NCBI GenBank assembly: GCA_958295725.1
Contig: OY282368.1
Span: 2,812,001 to 2,876,000, forward strand
Length of the DNA stretch: 64,000 nucleotides
Source: an uncultured Alphaproteobacteria bacterium
GTDB lineage: Bacteria; Pseudomonadota; Alphaproteobacteria; UBA2966
Direction: 5' to 3'
Positions within the stretch are counted from its first letter, which is position 1. Each line of letters begins with the position of its first letter. The notes below the pieces were generated by a model. It ran no database searches and was not told where the DNA came from. It worked only from the letters and a program-made list of their open reading frames with translations. This document shows, in pieces, positions 55,466 through 64,000 of this stretch. A program made the position numbers and the translations under genes.

Positions 55466-56415
55466 CGTCCGGCTCCCGCGGGCGCCCGGGCGCCGGAGAG
55501 CATACGGCGGCCGAGACCGTAGGCCCCCTGCAACAGACCCTGCGGCATGTAGGCGATGATGACGACCAGGAACAGGCCGTAGACCACGACATCGTAGTAA
55601 CCGAGCTCCTGAAGCGGTTCGGTGATGACCGTGACGAACAATGTCGCGAACAGGATGCCCGGAATACTCCGGAATCCGCCGATGGCAATGATGACGACCA
55701 GTTTGATCGAGAAATCGATGGCGAACGGCTGCGGGCTAATGTAGCCGATATAGTGGGCGTAGAGGCCGCCGCTCGCGGCCGAGACGGCGGCGCTGATGAC
55801 CAGTATCTTGCGCTTGAGGCTCGTGACGTCGTTTCCCAACGAGCTCACCGCGCGCTCGCTCTCGGCAATGCCCCGCATGACGAGGCCCACGGGAGCGTTC
55901 ACCAGATTCTGCGCCATGACGACCGCGAGGATCATGGCGACCCAGGCGACATAGAAGAACGTCCCGTCGGTGTGGAACGAAAGGTCCAAGATCGGGATAT
56001 CGAGCGGCGGGATACCCGGCAAGCCGTTGGGTCCTCCCGTCCAATCGCGCAATTCGACGAACGCGATGTTCACGATGAAACCGAACCCGAGCGTCGCGAC
56101 GGCGAGGTAATGCCCCCGAAGCCTGAAGATCACCCAACCCAGATACGACGACATCACGCCGACCAGAAACGTGGCCAACGCGATACCGATCCAAGGATCG
56201 CCCCCCCCATGCACGCTGAACGCGGCGGCACCGTAGGCGCCGAGACCGTAGAACGCCGCGTGCCCGAGGGAAATTTGGCCAGTGTACCCCATCAGCAGCG
56301 ACACGCCGATCGCCGGCAGGGCATGCAACATGACGACAATGAGCAGATTCGTCAGGTAGTCGCTACCCAGGAAGGGCACGATCAATAGGCAAACGAGGGC
56401 GAGCGGCGTCTTCAT
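55462..56415 (-). CDS. livM: Branched-chain amino acid-type permease LivM
   Basis: The 317-aa permease has 8-9 hydrophobic helices and the loop AAFYGLGAYGAAAFSV with GYTGQISLGHAAF before it, the LivM hallmark, and the EAA-like ERAVSSLGNDVTSLKRKIL. Start overlaps livH (ATGA). Confidence 0.95.
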   Translation of the reverse strand: MKTPLALVCLLIVPFLGSDYLTNLLIVVMLHALPAIGVSLLMGYTGQISLGHAAFYGLGAYGAAAFSVHGGGDPWIGIALATFLVGVMSSYLGWVIFRLRGHYLAVATLGFGFIVNIAFVELRDWTGGPNGLPGIPPLDIPILDLSFHTDGTFFYVAWVAMILAVVMAQNLVNAPVGLVMRGIAESERAVSSLGNDVTSLKRKILVISAAVSAASGGLYAHYIGYISPQPFAIDFSIKLVVIIAIGGFRSIPGILFATLFVTVITEPLQELGYYDVVVYGLFLVVIIAYMPQGLLQGAYGLGRRMLSGARAPAGAGR

Positions 56416-57293
56416 CGTTCGTGCTTCACGAGCTTGCTGTCGATTTCCCGGAACAGGCCTTCGGGCCGGAAAATCAGGAACCCCAGAAGAAGAACGAAGG
56501 CGATGGCGTTCTTGTAGCCCGAGCTCAGATAGCCGGCCGAAAAAGTCTCGGCGATACCGAGGATCAGGCCGCCGAGGAGTGCACCCATGGGGTTGCCGAA
56601 CCCCCCGATGATGCAGGCGACGAATCCCTTCAGGCCGATGAGCAGACCCGTGTCGTACTGCATGAGCGTAATCGGCGCGATGATGATTCCGGCGATTGCC
56701 CCCAGGACCCCGCTGATCGCGAAAGCGATGGGGCTCATCGTCCGTATCTCGATACCGACGATACGGGAGGCGAACGGGTTCACCGCACAAGCGCGGAATG
56801 CCTTGCCGATGAACGTGAGTTGGAAGAACAGGGCGAGACCGATGGCGAGCACCGCCGTGATGCCCATCACCCACAGGGATTGCGGCGACACGGTAGCACC
56901 CAGAAAATGGATCGGCTCCTCGCCGGAGAAGGCCGGGAGGCCCCGGGCTTCCGTCCCCCAGACGACGACGGCGATTCCCCGGAGCACGATTCCGACGCCG
57001 ATGGTCACGATGATGCCGCGCCAGACGTCGTTGCCGACGGGACGGACGGTGAAGCACTCGATCACGACCGCCACGGCGCCGGTCAACCCCACCGCGAGGA
57101 GAATGGCGACGATCGGCGGAAGACCCATTTGCGACAAGGAGATGGCGAGCATGGCCCCGATCATCGCCTTGTCACCCTGGGCGAAATTCACCACGCCGGT
57201 CACGTTGTAGATGCCGGTGAAGCCGATACCGGCCAAGCCGTAGATGCTGCCGATAACCAGGCCCGAGACAAGGAACTGAAGCGCGTCAACCAA
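56412..57293 (-). CDS. livH: Branched-chain amino acid-type permease LivH
   Basis: The 293-aa permease has hydrophobic helices throughout and the LivH marks GSIYGLAGIGFTGIYNVTG, VNFAQGD and VACIIGGFGNPMGALLGG. The TTG at 57293 is chosen since AGGAGG lies 8 bases before it and no ATG fits. Confidence 0.93.
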   Translation of the reverse strand: MVDALQFLVSGLVIGSIYGLAGIGFTGIYNVTGVVNFAQGDKAMIGAMLAISLSQMGLPPIVAILLAVGLTGAVAVVIECFTVRPVGNDVWRGIIVTIGVGIVLRGIAVVVWGTEARGLPAFSGEEPIHFLGATVSPQSLWVMGITAVLAIGLALFFQLTFIGKAFRACAVNPFASRIVGIEIRTMSPIAFAISGVLGAIAGIIIAPITLMQYDTGLLIGLKGFVACIIGGFGNPMGALLGGLILGIAETFSAGYLSSGYKNAIAFVLLLGFLIFRPEGLFREIDSKLVKHER

Positions 57294-57490
57294 CGTTTCC
57301 GCCTCCTTGGATCTCCGTAGTCGCGGGGTCACGGCTCGCGAACGCGCCCCGCATTGGGTCGGCCCCTTTCGGCGGGTTCGCCCGCGCAACGGATCCGCCG
57401 CTCCGAGACTGGAGAGTATGCAGTCGCCGCGATCGAAAACGGGCACGGCCATGTCCGCCGACCCGTCATACGTTTCCTTGACAGAAGGAT

Positions 57491-57499
57491 ATTATACCA
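57491..57499 (-). promoter_or_regulatory. Extended -10 promoter element for the liv operon
   Basis: On the minus strand TGGTATAAT, identical to the nrdJ element, lies about 200 bases before livH. No -35 box is clear. The gap 57294-57571 holds no gene. Confidence 0.45.
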
Positions 57500-57571
57500 A
57501 TCGACGCCTCGCATTGACGCTTGGCGCGGGCGACGCGAAACGCCGCGGCGGTGGAATATATCCCGTCCCGG

Positions 57572-58651
57572 TCAAGTCTCCCGGCGGCGGGCCTCGATCG
57601 TCTCGACCTGCTCCCAGGCGAGGCGGGCGACGGGACGGGCGAGAGCGCCCATCCCGGCGGCGTGCGCGTTGGCAGCCGTACCCTGGCGCTCGCGCACCAG
57701 GATGCCGTGCAGGATCGCCGCCAGACGGAACATGCAATAGGCCATGTAGTAGTCCCAGTGCGGGATCCCGTCGCGTCCCGTCCGTTCGCAGTACGCGGCG
57801 ACGTAACGCTCTTCCGCGGGTATTCCGAGCGCGTCGAGGTCGGCTCCCCGCAGTCCGCGGAAAACGCTCGGCGGCAGACGCCACTGCATGACGTGGTAGG
57901 CGAAGTCACCGACCGGGTCGCCGAGTGTCGAGAGCTCCCAGTCGAGCACCGCCGCCACTCGGGGCTCCGTGGCATGGAAGATCATGTTGTCGATGCGGTA
58001 GTCGCCGTGGACGACGGCCGTCTCGTCGCGGTCGGGAAGGCGTTCGGGCAACCATGCGCAAAGACGATCCAGTTCCTCGACCGGCTCTTCCCCGCTCTCC
58101 AGATACTGCCGCGACCAGCGGCGGATCTGACGCGCGACGAAGCCGCCCGGGCGGCCGAACCCGGAAAGTCCGACGGCCTCGAAGTCCACGGCATGAAGCC
58201 GCGCGATCACCGCGTTCATGGCATCGTAGACGGCGGTGCGTTCGCCGGGTTCCATGCCCGGTAGCTGGGGCTCCCACAGGACGCGGCCCTCGACGAACTC
58301 CATGACGTAGAACGGCGTGCCGGTCACGGCCTCATCCTCGCAGAGCGTGTAGGTCTCGGGCACGGGCACGCTTGTCCCCCGCAAGGCGGACATCACCGCG
58401 TACTCGCGGTCCACCGCGTGGGCGGAGGGCAGGAGCCTTCCCGGCGGCTTGCGCCGCAGGACGTAGGCGCCGGAGGCCGCGTCGACGCGGTAGGTCGGGT
58501 TGGACTGCCCGCCCTTGAACTGCCGGACCGATACCGGCCCCGCGAACCCGGCGACATTCTCCGCCATGAAGCGCTCGAGGCCGGCGACGTCGAATTCGTG
58601 GCCTTCGCGCACCCTCCCGACGCCCGAGAAGAGCTCTGTTCGCGTCGGCAT
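57572..58651 (-). CDS. APH-family phosphotransferase (ACAD11-type kinase domain)
   Basis: The 359-aa protein has an aminoglycoside-kinase fold with the catalytic HGDYRIDNMIF (about 212-222) and VLDWELSTLGDP. In bacteria it usually partners acyl-CoA dehydrogenases that break down 4-hydroxy acids, so it likely works with the product at 49847. Antibiotic resistance is unlikely. Confidence 0.87.
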   Translation of the reverse strand: MPTRTELFSGVGRVREGHEFDVAGLERFMAENVAGFAGPVSVRQFKGGQSNPTYRVDAASGAYVLRRKPPGRLLPSAHAVDREYAVMSALRGTSVPVPETYTLCEDEAVTGTPFYVMEFVEGRVLWEPQLPGMEPGERTAVYDAMNAVIARLHAVDFEAVGLSGFGRPGGFVARQIRRWSRQYLESGEEPVEELDRLCAWLPERLPDRDETAVVHGDYRIDNMIFHATEPRVAAVLDWELSTLGDPVGDFAYHVMQWRLPPSVFRGLRGADLDALGIPAEERYVAAYCERTGRDGIPHWDYYMAYCMFRLAAILHGILVRERQGTAANAHAAGMGALARPVARLAWEQVETIEARRRET

Positions 58652-58671
58652 CGCGCGTGGCCCTCGGGCGC

Positions 58672-60003
58672 CTAGGCCTCGCGGCCGCCCGCGCGCAAGC
58701 CGATGTCGCGCCGGCAGAAGCCTTGCGGCCAGTCGATCATGTCGACCGCTTCGTATGCGCGCGCCCGGGCCTCGGCGACGTCCGCGCCCAGCGCCGTGAC
58801 GCTCAGGACGCGGCCGCCGGCCGCGACCAGAGCGCCGTTTCGCCTTTCGGTGGCGGCGTGGAAGACCGTGACGCCGGGCAGCTCTCCCGCGGCCTCCACG
58901 TTCCGGATCTCACTTCCCGTCTCGTACTCGCCCGGATACCCCCGCGCCGCCAGGACGACGGTGAGGGCGGTCTCGGGCCCCCATGGCAATTCGACCGGAA
59001 CGTAGCCCCCGTCCGGCTTGGACATATGTATGCCCGGATAATGATAATCTCGGAGGGTCCCGGCCGTCGTGGCCGCCAGCGCGGCCAGCAGGTCGGATTC
59101 GGAGTCGAGGCACGGCAGCAGCGCCTGGCATTCGGGGTCGCCGAAGCGGGCGTTGTATTCGAGGAGACGGGGCTCGCCGTCGACGATCATGACGCCCGCG
59201 TAGAGCACTCCGGTGTAGGGACGGCCTTCGGCGGCCATGGCGGACACGGTGGGCTCGACGATGCGCTTCACGATCTCGTCGTGGATATCCGGCGTCACGG
59301 CGGGTGCGGGGGAAACGGCACCCATGCCGCCCGTGTTGGGACCGGTATCGCCCTCGCCCGCCGTCTTGTAGTCCCGCGCCGAGGCCAGGGGCAGGACGGT
59401 CTCACCGTCGACGAGGGCGAAGAAACTCGCCTCCTCGCCGTCGAGGAACTCCTCGACGACGATCTCGCGTCCCGCGGCGCCGAAGCGTCCGCCGAAGGCC
59501 TCGTCGACGGCGGCCATCGCCTCCGCCTCGGACCGCGCCACGGTGACCCCCTTGCCCGCGGCCAGGCCGTCGGCCTTGACCACGATCGGGACGCCGTTCG
59601 CCGCGATCCACGCCTTGGCGGCCATGGCCTCCGAGAAGCGCCCGAAGGCAGCGGTCGGAATGCCGTACTTGGCGCACAGGTCCTTGGCGAAGCCCTTGGA
59701 TCCCTCGATGGCGGCGGCTTTCGCGCGCGGTCCGAACGCCTTGACGCCGGCCTCGTCCAGGCGGTCGACGAGGCCGTCGACGAGAGGCCGCTCGGGGCCG
59801 ATGACCACGTAGCCGACCGCCTCGCTCCGGCAGAACGCCACCAGACCGTCGATGTCGGTGGGCGGGATATCGACCCGGCTCGCGATCTCGCCGATGCCGG
59901 CGTTGCCGGGAGCGCAGTAGAGCGTATCGACCAGGGGCGACGCGCCGATGCGCCGACACAGCGCGTGCTCGCGACCGCCCGAACCGACGACGAGTACGTT
60001 CAA
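58672..60003 (-). CDS. purD: Phosphoribosylamine-glycine ligase
   Basis: The 443-aa ATP-grasp enzyme makes GAR in purine synthesis. It shows VLVVGSGGREHALCRRI, VVIGPERPLVDGL, KADGLAAGKGVTVA and EYNARFGDPECQALLP. No ATG fits the conserved start; the TTG at 60003 is used. It is divergent from xseA across 166 bp. Confidence 0.96.
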   Translation of the reverse strand: MNVLVVGSGGREHALCRRIGASPLVDTLYCAPGNAGIGEIASRVDIPPTDIDGLVAFCRSEAVGYVVIGPERPLVDGLVDRLDEAGVKAFGPRAKAAAIEGSKGFAKDLCAKYGIPTAAFGRFSEAMAAKAWIAANGVPIVVKADGLAAGKGVTVARSEAEAMAAVDEAFGGRFGAAGREIVVEEFLDGEEASFFALVDGETVLPLASARDYKTAGEGDTGPNTGGMGAVSPAPAVTPDIHDEIVKRIVEPTVSAMAAEGRPYTGVLYAGVMIVDGEPRLLEYNARFGDPECQALLPCLDSESDLLAALAATTAGTLRDYHYPGIHMSKPDGGYVPVELPWGPETALTVVLAARGYPGEYETGSEIRNVEAAGELPGVTVFHAATERRNGALVAAGGRVLSVTALGADVAEARARAYEAVDMIDWPQGFCRRDIGLRAGGREA

Positions 60004-60169
60004 CGCATGACTCTCCGCGCTTGGGTTGCCGAGAGGATGCCGGCCGAGGCGCCCCGACGCGGGCCCGCCGTTCCGCACCTTTGCCGCTCCTTGTATCATA
60101 GGGATCATACGAGGCGACGGCGACCGGCGATTCCACGCGCCGGATCCGTCGCGGCACGAAGTTCCGGCG

Positions 60170-61861
60170 ATGAGCGAACAGACAAGCCTCCCCAACGTCC
60201 CCGAATACACGGTCAGCGAGGTATCCGCCGCGCTGAGGCGAACGGTGGAGAACGCCTTCGACCGGGTGCGCGTGCGGGGGGAGGTGTCGGGCTTCAAGCG
60301 GGCCGCGTCGGGCCATCTCTACATGAGCCTCAAGGACGAGAACGCGGTCATCGACGCGGTGTGCTGGCGGAGCGCGGCGCGATATCTCTCCGTCGAACCG
60401 GAGGACGGACTCGAGATCGTCGCGACCGGTCGGGTAACGACCTACGCGGCGCGATCCAGGTACCAGATCGTCATCGACAGCGTCGAGATCGCCGGCGAAG
60501 GTGCACTTCTCAAGCTGCTCGAGGAGCGTCGCCGGAAGCTCGCGGCAGAGGGGCTGTTCGACGGTGACCGCAAGCGGCCCCCGCCGTTCCTGCCCGACGC
60601 CATCGGCGTCGTCACGTCGCCTTCGGGCGCAGTCATCCGGGACATCCTCCACCGCCTTCGGGACCGTTTTCCCCGGCGCGTGCTGTTGTGGCCCGTCCTG
60701 GTCCAGGGAGAGGGCGCGGCCGAGCAGGTCGCGGCGGCGGTCCGCGGCTTCAACGACATGCCGGTGGACGGTCCCGTCCCCCGGCCCGACGTTCTGATCG
60801 TGGCGCGCGGCGGCGGTAGCATCGAGGATCTGTGGGCCTTCAACGAGGAGATCGTGGTCCGGGCGGTGGCGGACGGCGATATCCCCCTGATTTCGGCCAT
60901 CGGCCACGAAACCGACACCACGCTGATCGATTTCGTCGCCGATGCCCGCGCGCCGACACCGACGGCGGCGGCCGAGATGGCGGTGCCCGTGCGCACGGAT
61001 CTGCTGGATTCCGTCGAGGACCTGCGGGCGCGCCTCCGCCGCGCCGCCCACCGGATGTTCCGGGAACGCCGGATACGTCTGGAAGGATTGCGCCGGGGTC
61101 TCCGGAATCCGGGCGACGTCCTTCAAGTCGCCGTCCAGCGCCTCGACGACTCCGTGGAACGCCTGACACGGAGCTGGCGCCGGCACCGCGAGGACGTGCG
61201 CCGGTCGCTGACGGAAGCCGGTCGCCGCCTCCACGCGCGCCATGTCGGGCGGCTGGCCGCGGAAGCCCGCCTCGACCTGCGCCGGCTGACCAGGGCATTG
61301 GCGCGCGAGACGTCCCGTCGCGTCGCGGAACGCCGGATGCGTCTGGAAGGATTGCACCGGGGCCTCCGGAGTCCGGGCGACGTCCTTCAAGTCGCCGTCC
61401 AGCGCCTCGACGACTCCGTGGAACGCCTGACACGGAGCTGGCACCGGCACCACGGGGACGTGCGCCGGTCGCTGACGGAAGCCGGTCGCCGCCTCCACGC
61501 GCGCCACGTCGAGCGGCTGGCCGCGGAAGCCCGCCTCGACCTGCGCCGGCTGACCAAGGCATTGGCGCGCGAGACGTCCCGTCGCGTCGCGGAGCGGCGG
61601 ACCCGCTGGGACTCCCTCGTCCGGCTGTTGGAGAGCCTCGGCTACCGGAACGTCCTCGACCGGGGATACGCCGTCGTCCGCAGCGACGGCGGGGTTCTGT
61701 CCCGCGCGGCCGCGGTGACGCCGGGCGCGGCGCTTGACATCGAGTTCGTGGACGGCCATGTGGGAGCCAAAGTGGACGGTTCCGGCGGGACTTCCGGACC
61801 CAGGCGCCGCGAGCCGGCGGCGGCATCCGGCCAGGACGGCGGACAAGGCCGTCTCCTGTAG
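60170..61861 (+). CDS. xseA: Exodeoxyribonuclease VII large subunit with an internal duplication
   Basis: The 563-aa nuclease has the OB fold (VRGEVSGFKRAASGHLYMSL) and catalytic core (VVTSPSGAVIRDIL, ARGGGSIEDLWAFN, SAIGHETDTTLIDFVADARAPTP). It is about 100 residues longer than usual. The extra length comes from a tandem copy of 88 residues in the coiled-coil part, in frame. Catalysis should be unaffected. Confidence 0.95.
   Translation: MSEQTSLPNVPEYTVSEVSAALRRTVENAFDRVRVRGEVSGFKRAASGHLYMSLKDENAVIDAVCWRSAARYLSVEPEDGLEIVATGRVTTYAARSRYQIVIDSVEIAGEGALLKLLEERRRKLAAEGLFDGDRKRPPPFLPDAIGVVTSPSGAVIRDILHRLRDRFPRRVLLWPVLVQGEGAAEQVAAAVRGFNDMPVDGPVPRPDVLIVARGGGSIEDLWAFNEEIVVRAVADGDIPLISAIGHETDTTLIDFVADARAPTPTAAAEMAVPVRTDLLDSVEDLRARLRRAAHRMFRERRIRLEGLRRGLRNPGDVLQVAVQRLDDSVERLTRSWRRHREDVRRSLTEAGRRLHARHVGRLAAEARLDLRRLTRALARETSRRVAERRMRLEGLHRGLRSPGDVLQVAVQRLDDSVERLTRSWHRHHGDVRRSLTEAGRRLHARHVERLAAEARLDLRRLTKALARETSRRVAERRTRWDSLVRLLESLGYRNVLDRGYAVVRSDGGVLSRAAAVTPGAALDIEFVDGHVGAKVDGSGGTSGPRRREPAAASGQDGGQGRLL
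61064..61591 (+). repeat. In-frame tandem duplication of 264 bp within xseA
   Basis: Copy 1 (61064-61327) and copy 2 (61328-61591) differ by a small number of substitutions. 264 bp is 88 codons, so the frame is kept. Each copy codes a heptad-rich helical segment beginning ERR and including VAVQRLDDSVERLTRSW and EAGRRLHARHV. Confidence 0.95.
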
Positions 61862-61875
61862 GGAAAGGAGCGATC

Positions 61876-62106
61876 GTGTCGGGACCGGATTTGCCGGCGA
61901 CGCTGCGCTACCGCTCGGGTGACTTCGAGATTATCATGCCCGGCGCGTACGTACGCTGCGCCGTGACCGGCGAACGGATTCCGCTCGGTGAGTTGCGCTA
62001 CTGGAGCTTCGAGCGTCAGGAGGCATACCTGAACGCCGAGGCCGCGACCCGACGGGCGGTGGATGTCGGCGCCCGGGAACCACCGACCGGAGAGGTCGCG
62101 TCATAG
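61876..62106 (+). CDS. DUF2093 family protein
   Basis: The 76-aa protein contains FEIIMPGAYVRCAVTGERIP and LGELRYWSFERQEAY, the DUF2093 zinc-finger-like domain of alphaproteobacteria; function unknown. It uses a GTG start 14 bases after xseA. Confidence 0.88.
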   Translation: MSGPDLPATLRYRSGDFEIIMPGAYVRCAVTGERIPLGELRYWSFERQEAYLNAEAATRRAVDVGAREPPTGEVAS

Positions 62107-63044
62107 CCCGACTCGCGCTCGCGCTGGTTCTGTCGGTCTGCGCCGGAGCCGTCGGCGCCAATGGCGTCGAACTTGACGGAAACCTGATCCAGGGCGGTCT
62201 CGCCCTTGGATCGGCGCCCCCTGGAACGGAGATAAGCCTGAACGGCCGCCCGCTGCGGATATCCGGCGACGGCGGTTTCGTCCTCGGATTCGGCCGCGAC
62301 GCGCCCCGGCGCGCAACGCTCCACATCCGCTATCCCGACGGATCGCGGGAGGCGTTGCCGCTCCGGGTGCGGACCCGGCGCTACGAAACCCAGCGGATCG
62401 ACGGCCTGCCCGAGCGCATGGTGACCCCGGGCGCCGAGGCCCTGAAGCGTATCCGCCGGGAAAATTCCCGAATCGCCGCCGTCAGACGCCTGGATACGGA
62501 CCGGCCCTACTACCGGACGGGCTTCGTCTGGCCTGTCATCGGAACCGTCACGGGGGTATACGGCAGCCGCCGGATCCTCAACGGGGAGCCGCGACGCCCC
62601 CACTACGGCATCGACATCGCGGCCGACACCGGAACGCCCGTCCGCAGCCCGGCCGACGGCATCGTCGCGCTGGCGGCGGACGACCTCTACTTCACCGGGG
62701 GTACGGTGATGATAGATCACGGCTTTGGATTGACCACCGTCCTGTCGCACCTCGATGCCGTCGACGTCGGCGTGGGCCAACCGGTTCGACAGGGCGACGT
62801 CGTCGGCGCCGTGGGCGCCACCGGGCGGGTCACGGGGCCGCACCTCGATTGGCGCGTCAACTGGTTCGACGCGCGGCTGGACCCGGCGCTCCTCGTTCCC
62901 CCGATGCCGAAACGACAGCTTCGACCGCCGCCGAAAACGCTTCCGGACCTCAGTCGCCCCACCGGTCGTGGAGCCAGAACCACTGACCGGGGTTCTGGCG
63001 GATCCAGGTTTCGAGAATCTCGTTCACCCGGACCATCACGTTGA
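62103..63044 (+). CDS. M23-family metallopeptidase, start codon unusual
   Basis: The secreted LytM-type peptidase has a signal-like N-terminus (ARLALALVLSVCAGAVG), an N-terminal domain and zinc ligands in RPHYGIDIAADTGTPV (H, D), SHLDAVDVGVGQ and PHLDWRVNW. Only ATA at 62103, overlapping the DUF2093 TAG stop (ATAG), fits the signal peptide. A later TTG at 62355 would delete it. The frame's last 95 bases overlap the convergent acyltransferase. Confidence 0.75.
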   Translation: MARLALALVLSVCAGAVGANGVELDGNLIQGGLALGSAPPGTEISLNGRPLRISGDGGFVLGFGRDAPRRATLHIRYPDGSREALPLRVRTRRYETQRIDGLPERMVTPGAEALKRIRRENSRIAAVRRLDTDRPYYRTGFVWPVIGTVTGVYGSRRILNGEPRRPHYGIDIAADTGTPVRSPADGIVALAADDLYFTGGTVMIDHGFGLTTVLSHLDAVDVGVGQPVRQGDVVGAVGATGRVTGPHLDWRVNWFDARLDPALLVPPMPKRQLRPPPKTLPDLSRPTGRGARTTDRGSGGSRFRESRSPGPSR

Positions 63045-63870
63045 ACACGTCGGTCTCCCGGTCGCCGGTGCTCGGCACGTCCAACGGCGGGTGAACGGTG
63101 ATCCGAAACGTCGCCCCCCGGAGGCGCTCGATCCGCAAGGGAACGATCGGCCGGTCCGACTTCAGGGCGAGCCGGGCGAGGGCCGGCGCAGTCATGGCAT
63201 CACGCCCGAAAAAGGGAACGGGGATGCCGTCGTTCATCTTCTGATCGACGAGAAGCCCCACATGGCGCCCCCCCCCGATCGCCGAGAGCAGTTCCCGCGC
63301 CCCCGTCTTGCCCTTGGAGACGAATTCGGCACCGATCCCGCGCCTTCTGATCAACAGCAACGTGTAGTCGACGAACGGGTTGTTCACCGCCCGATAGACG
63401 ACCGTGAGCGGCATACCACGTCCGGTGATGGCTGTCCCTCCGAGCTCGAGATTGGCGAAATGCCCGGAGAAGAAGATGTGCGGCTCGCCCGAGTCCCGCG
63501 CCCGGTCGAGGACCTCCGCGCCCCCGATCTCGACCCGCGCCGGATTGTCGTGGCACCGGAGCCTCCGAAGGTGGGGATACTCGGCGGCGGCGCGGCCGAA
63601 GTTTTCCCACATGTCCAGGACAATGGCTCCGACCTCCTCCGGCGACCTGTCGGGAAACGCTCTCGCCACGTTCCGGCGCGCGCGTCTGGAGACCGGGAGC
63701 AGCGGCCCGATGCTCCGTCCGATCCTGCCGCCCAGGGCGGACGCCGTATCGACCGGCAGGACGCGGAAGACCGCGAGCGCCAGTAGCACCGCCAGGAATT
63801 CCGTCAGGTTGCGCAGCAGGCGAAGGGTTCGCGACCAGCGCCGCATTTCCTCCGCGGTCAGGAAAGACAT
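62950..63870 (-). CDS. lpxL: Lipid A biosynthesis acyltransferase (LpxL/HtrB family)
   Basis: The 306-aa membrane enzyme transfers a secondary acyl chain to lipid A. It has an N-terminal helix (about 22-40), the catalytic H-x4-E in FFSGHFANLELGG, VYRAVNNPFVD and the ending NPGQWFWLHDRWGD. ATG 63870 lies inside the end of the previous gene. Confidence 0.93.
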   Translation of the reverse strand: MSFLTAEEMRRWSRTLRLLRNLTEFLAVLLALAVFRVLPVDTASALGGRIGRSIGPLLPVSRRARRNVARAFPDRSPEEVGAIVLDMWENFGRAAAEYPHLRRLRCHDNPARVEIGGAEVLDRARDSGEPHIFFSGHFANLELGGTAITGRGMPLTVVYRAVNNPFVDYTLLLIRRRGIGAEFVSKGKTGARELLSAIGGGRHVGLLVDQKMNDGIPVPFFGRDAMTAPALARLALKSDRPIVPLRIERLRGATFRITVHPPLDVPSTGDRETDVFNVMVRVNEILETWIRQNPGQWFWLHDRWGD

Positions 63871-64000
63871 GGTTCGGGTTCCTTGGCGCGGTCGAGCGCC
63901 GCCCGCGCGAGGGGTCGCAAGAGCCCGTCGATAGCGGGCTCGTCCTGGAATTCGACCGCGACCTCGATGACGTCGACCATCTCCCGGGCATCTTCCGGCA
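63858..64000 (-). CDS. C-terminal end of an unidentified gene
   Basis: The last 47 codons read DAREMVDVIEVAVEFQDEPA then IDGLLRPLARAALDRAKEPEP in part, and stop inside lpxL (13 bases overlap). The 5' end is beyond the window, so the family is not identifiable. Its coupling to lpxL suggests the same pathway. Confidence 0.5.
   Translation of the reverse strand, partial: PEDAREMVDVIEVAVEFQDEPAIDGLLRPLARAALDRAKEPEPCLS

Overview
The window is a high-GC chromosomal segment from a free-living or host-associated alphaproteobacterium. The clearest lineage signs are the gene blocks etfB-etfA-3-hydroxybutyryl-CoA dehydrogenase, argH-lptM-lysA-TIGR02302, DUF3426-ftsE-ftsX and xseA-DUF2093-M23 peptidase, which point to Rhodospirillales-like relatives. 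Rieske oxygenase, GMC oxidoreductase, acyl-CoA dehydrogenase, APH-family kinase and branched-chain amino-acid-type ABC transport genes suggest an organism that degrades diverse organic substrates. No rRNA or complete tRNA gene was seen.

Layout. 1-231 is the 5' end of an ammonium transporter gene (minus strand). 486-1828 is a tandem array of 29 units of about 46 bp. It abuts a CRISPR array of 42 identical 36-bp repeats (1845-4826). A leader-like stretch (4827-5076) separates the array from a minus-strand operon, in transcription order: cas6, a 334-bp gap, cas3, cas8, cas7 (devR type), cas5 (devS type), a cas4-cas1 fusion, cas2. This is the Myxococcus-type (I-MYXAN, dev-like) CRISPR-Cas system. 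From cas3 to cas2 every stop codon overlaps the next start codon.

The most unusual signal is in the cas6-cas3 gap. Two partial CRISPR repeats keep the hairpin (and one keeps the 3' tag) but have lost the 5' third of the repeat. They bracket a spacer-sized segment, and each places a purine-rich Shine-Dalgarno-like sequence in the repeat hairpin, just upstream of a start codon (a 22-codon mini-ORF, then cas3). This resembles a crRNA-like regulator or a CreTA-type guard module, or a Cas6-controlled mRNA leader. A 64-aa ORF of unknown function sits in the same gap. The 46-bp array has its own hairpin with compensatory changes, and two further degenerate CRISPR repeats, differing from the live repeat by transitions only, lie at its edge and near its end.

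14171-31231 is mostly a plus-strand housekeeping region: electron transfer flavoprotein, argH, lysA, cell division ftsEX, phospholipid and LPS-related enzymes, and the B12-dependent ribonucleotide reductase. 31441-40851 is mixed, mainly minus strand, with oxidoreductases and small enzymes, including a Rieske oxygenase gene that has lost its whole catalytic core. 41029-43174 is groES-groEL with two CIRCE-like operators and a strong terminator. 43228-49779 holds an epoxide hydrolase, a decayed hipBA pair, mutL, rsmD, rluB, a class-I glutamine amidotransferase and tadA. 49847-58651 is a catabolic and transport cluster (acyl-CoA dehydrogenase, intact Rieske oxygenase, livJ, a fused livGF, livM, livH, APH-family kinase). 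58672-64000 has purD, xseA with an internal duplication, DUF2093, an M23 peptidase, an LpxL-type acyltransferase and the end of one more gene.
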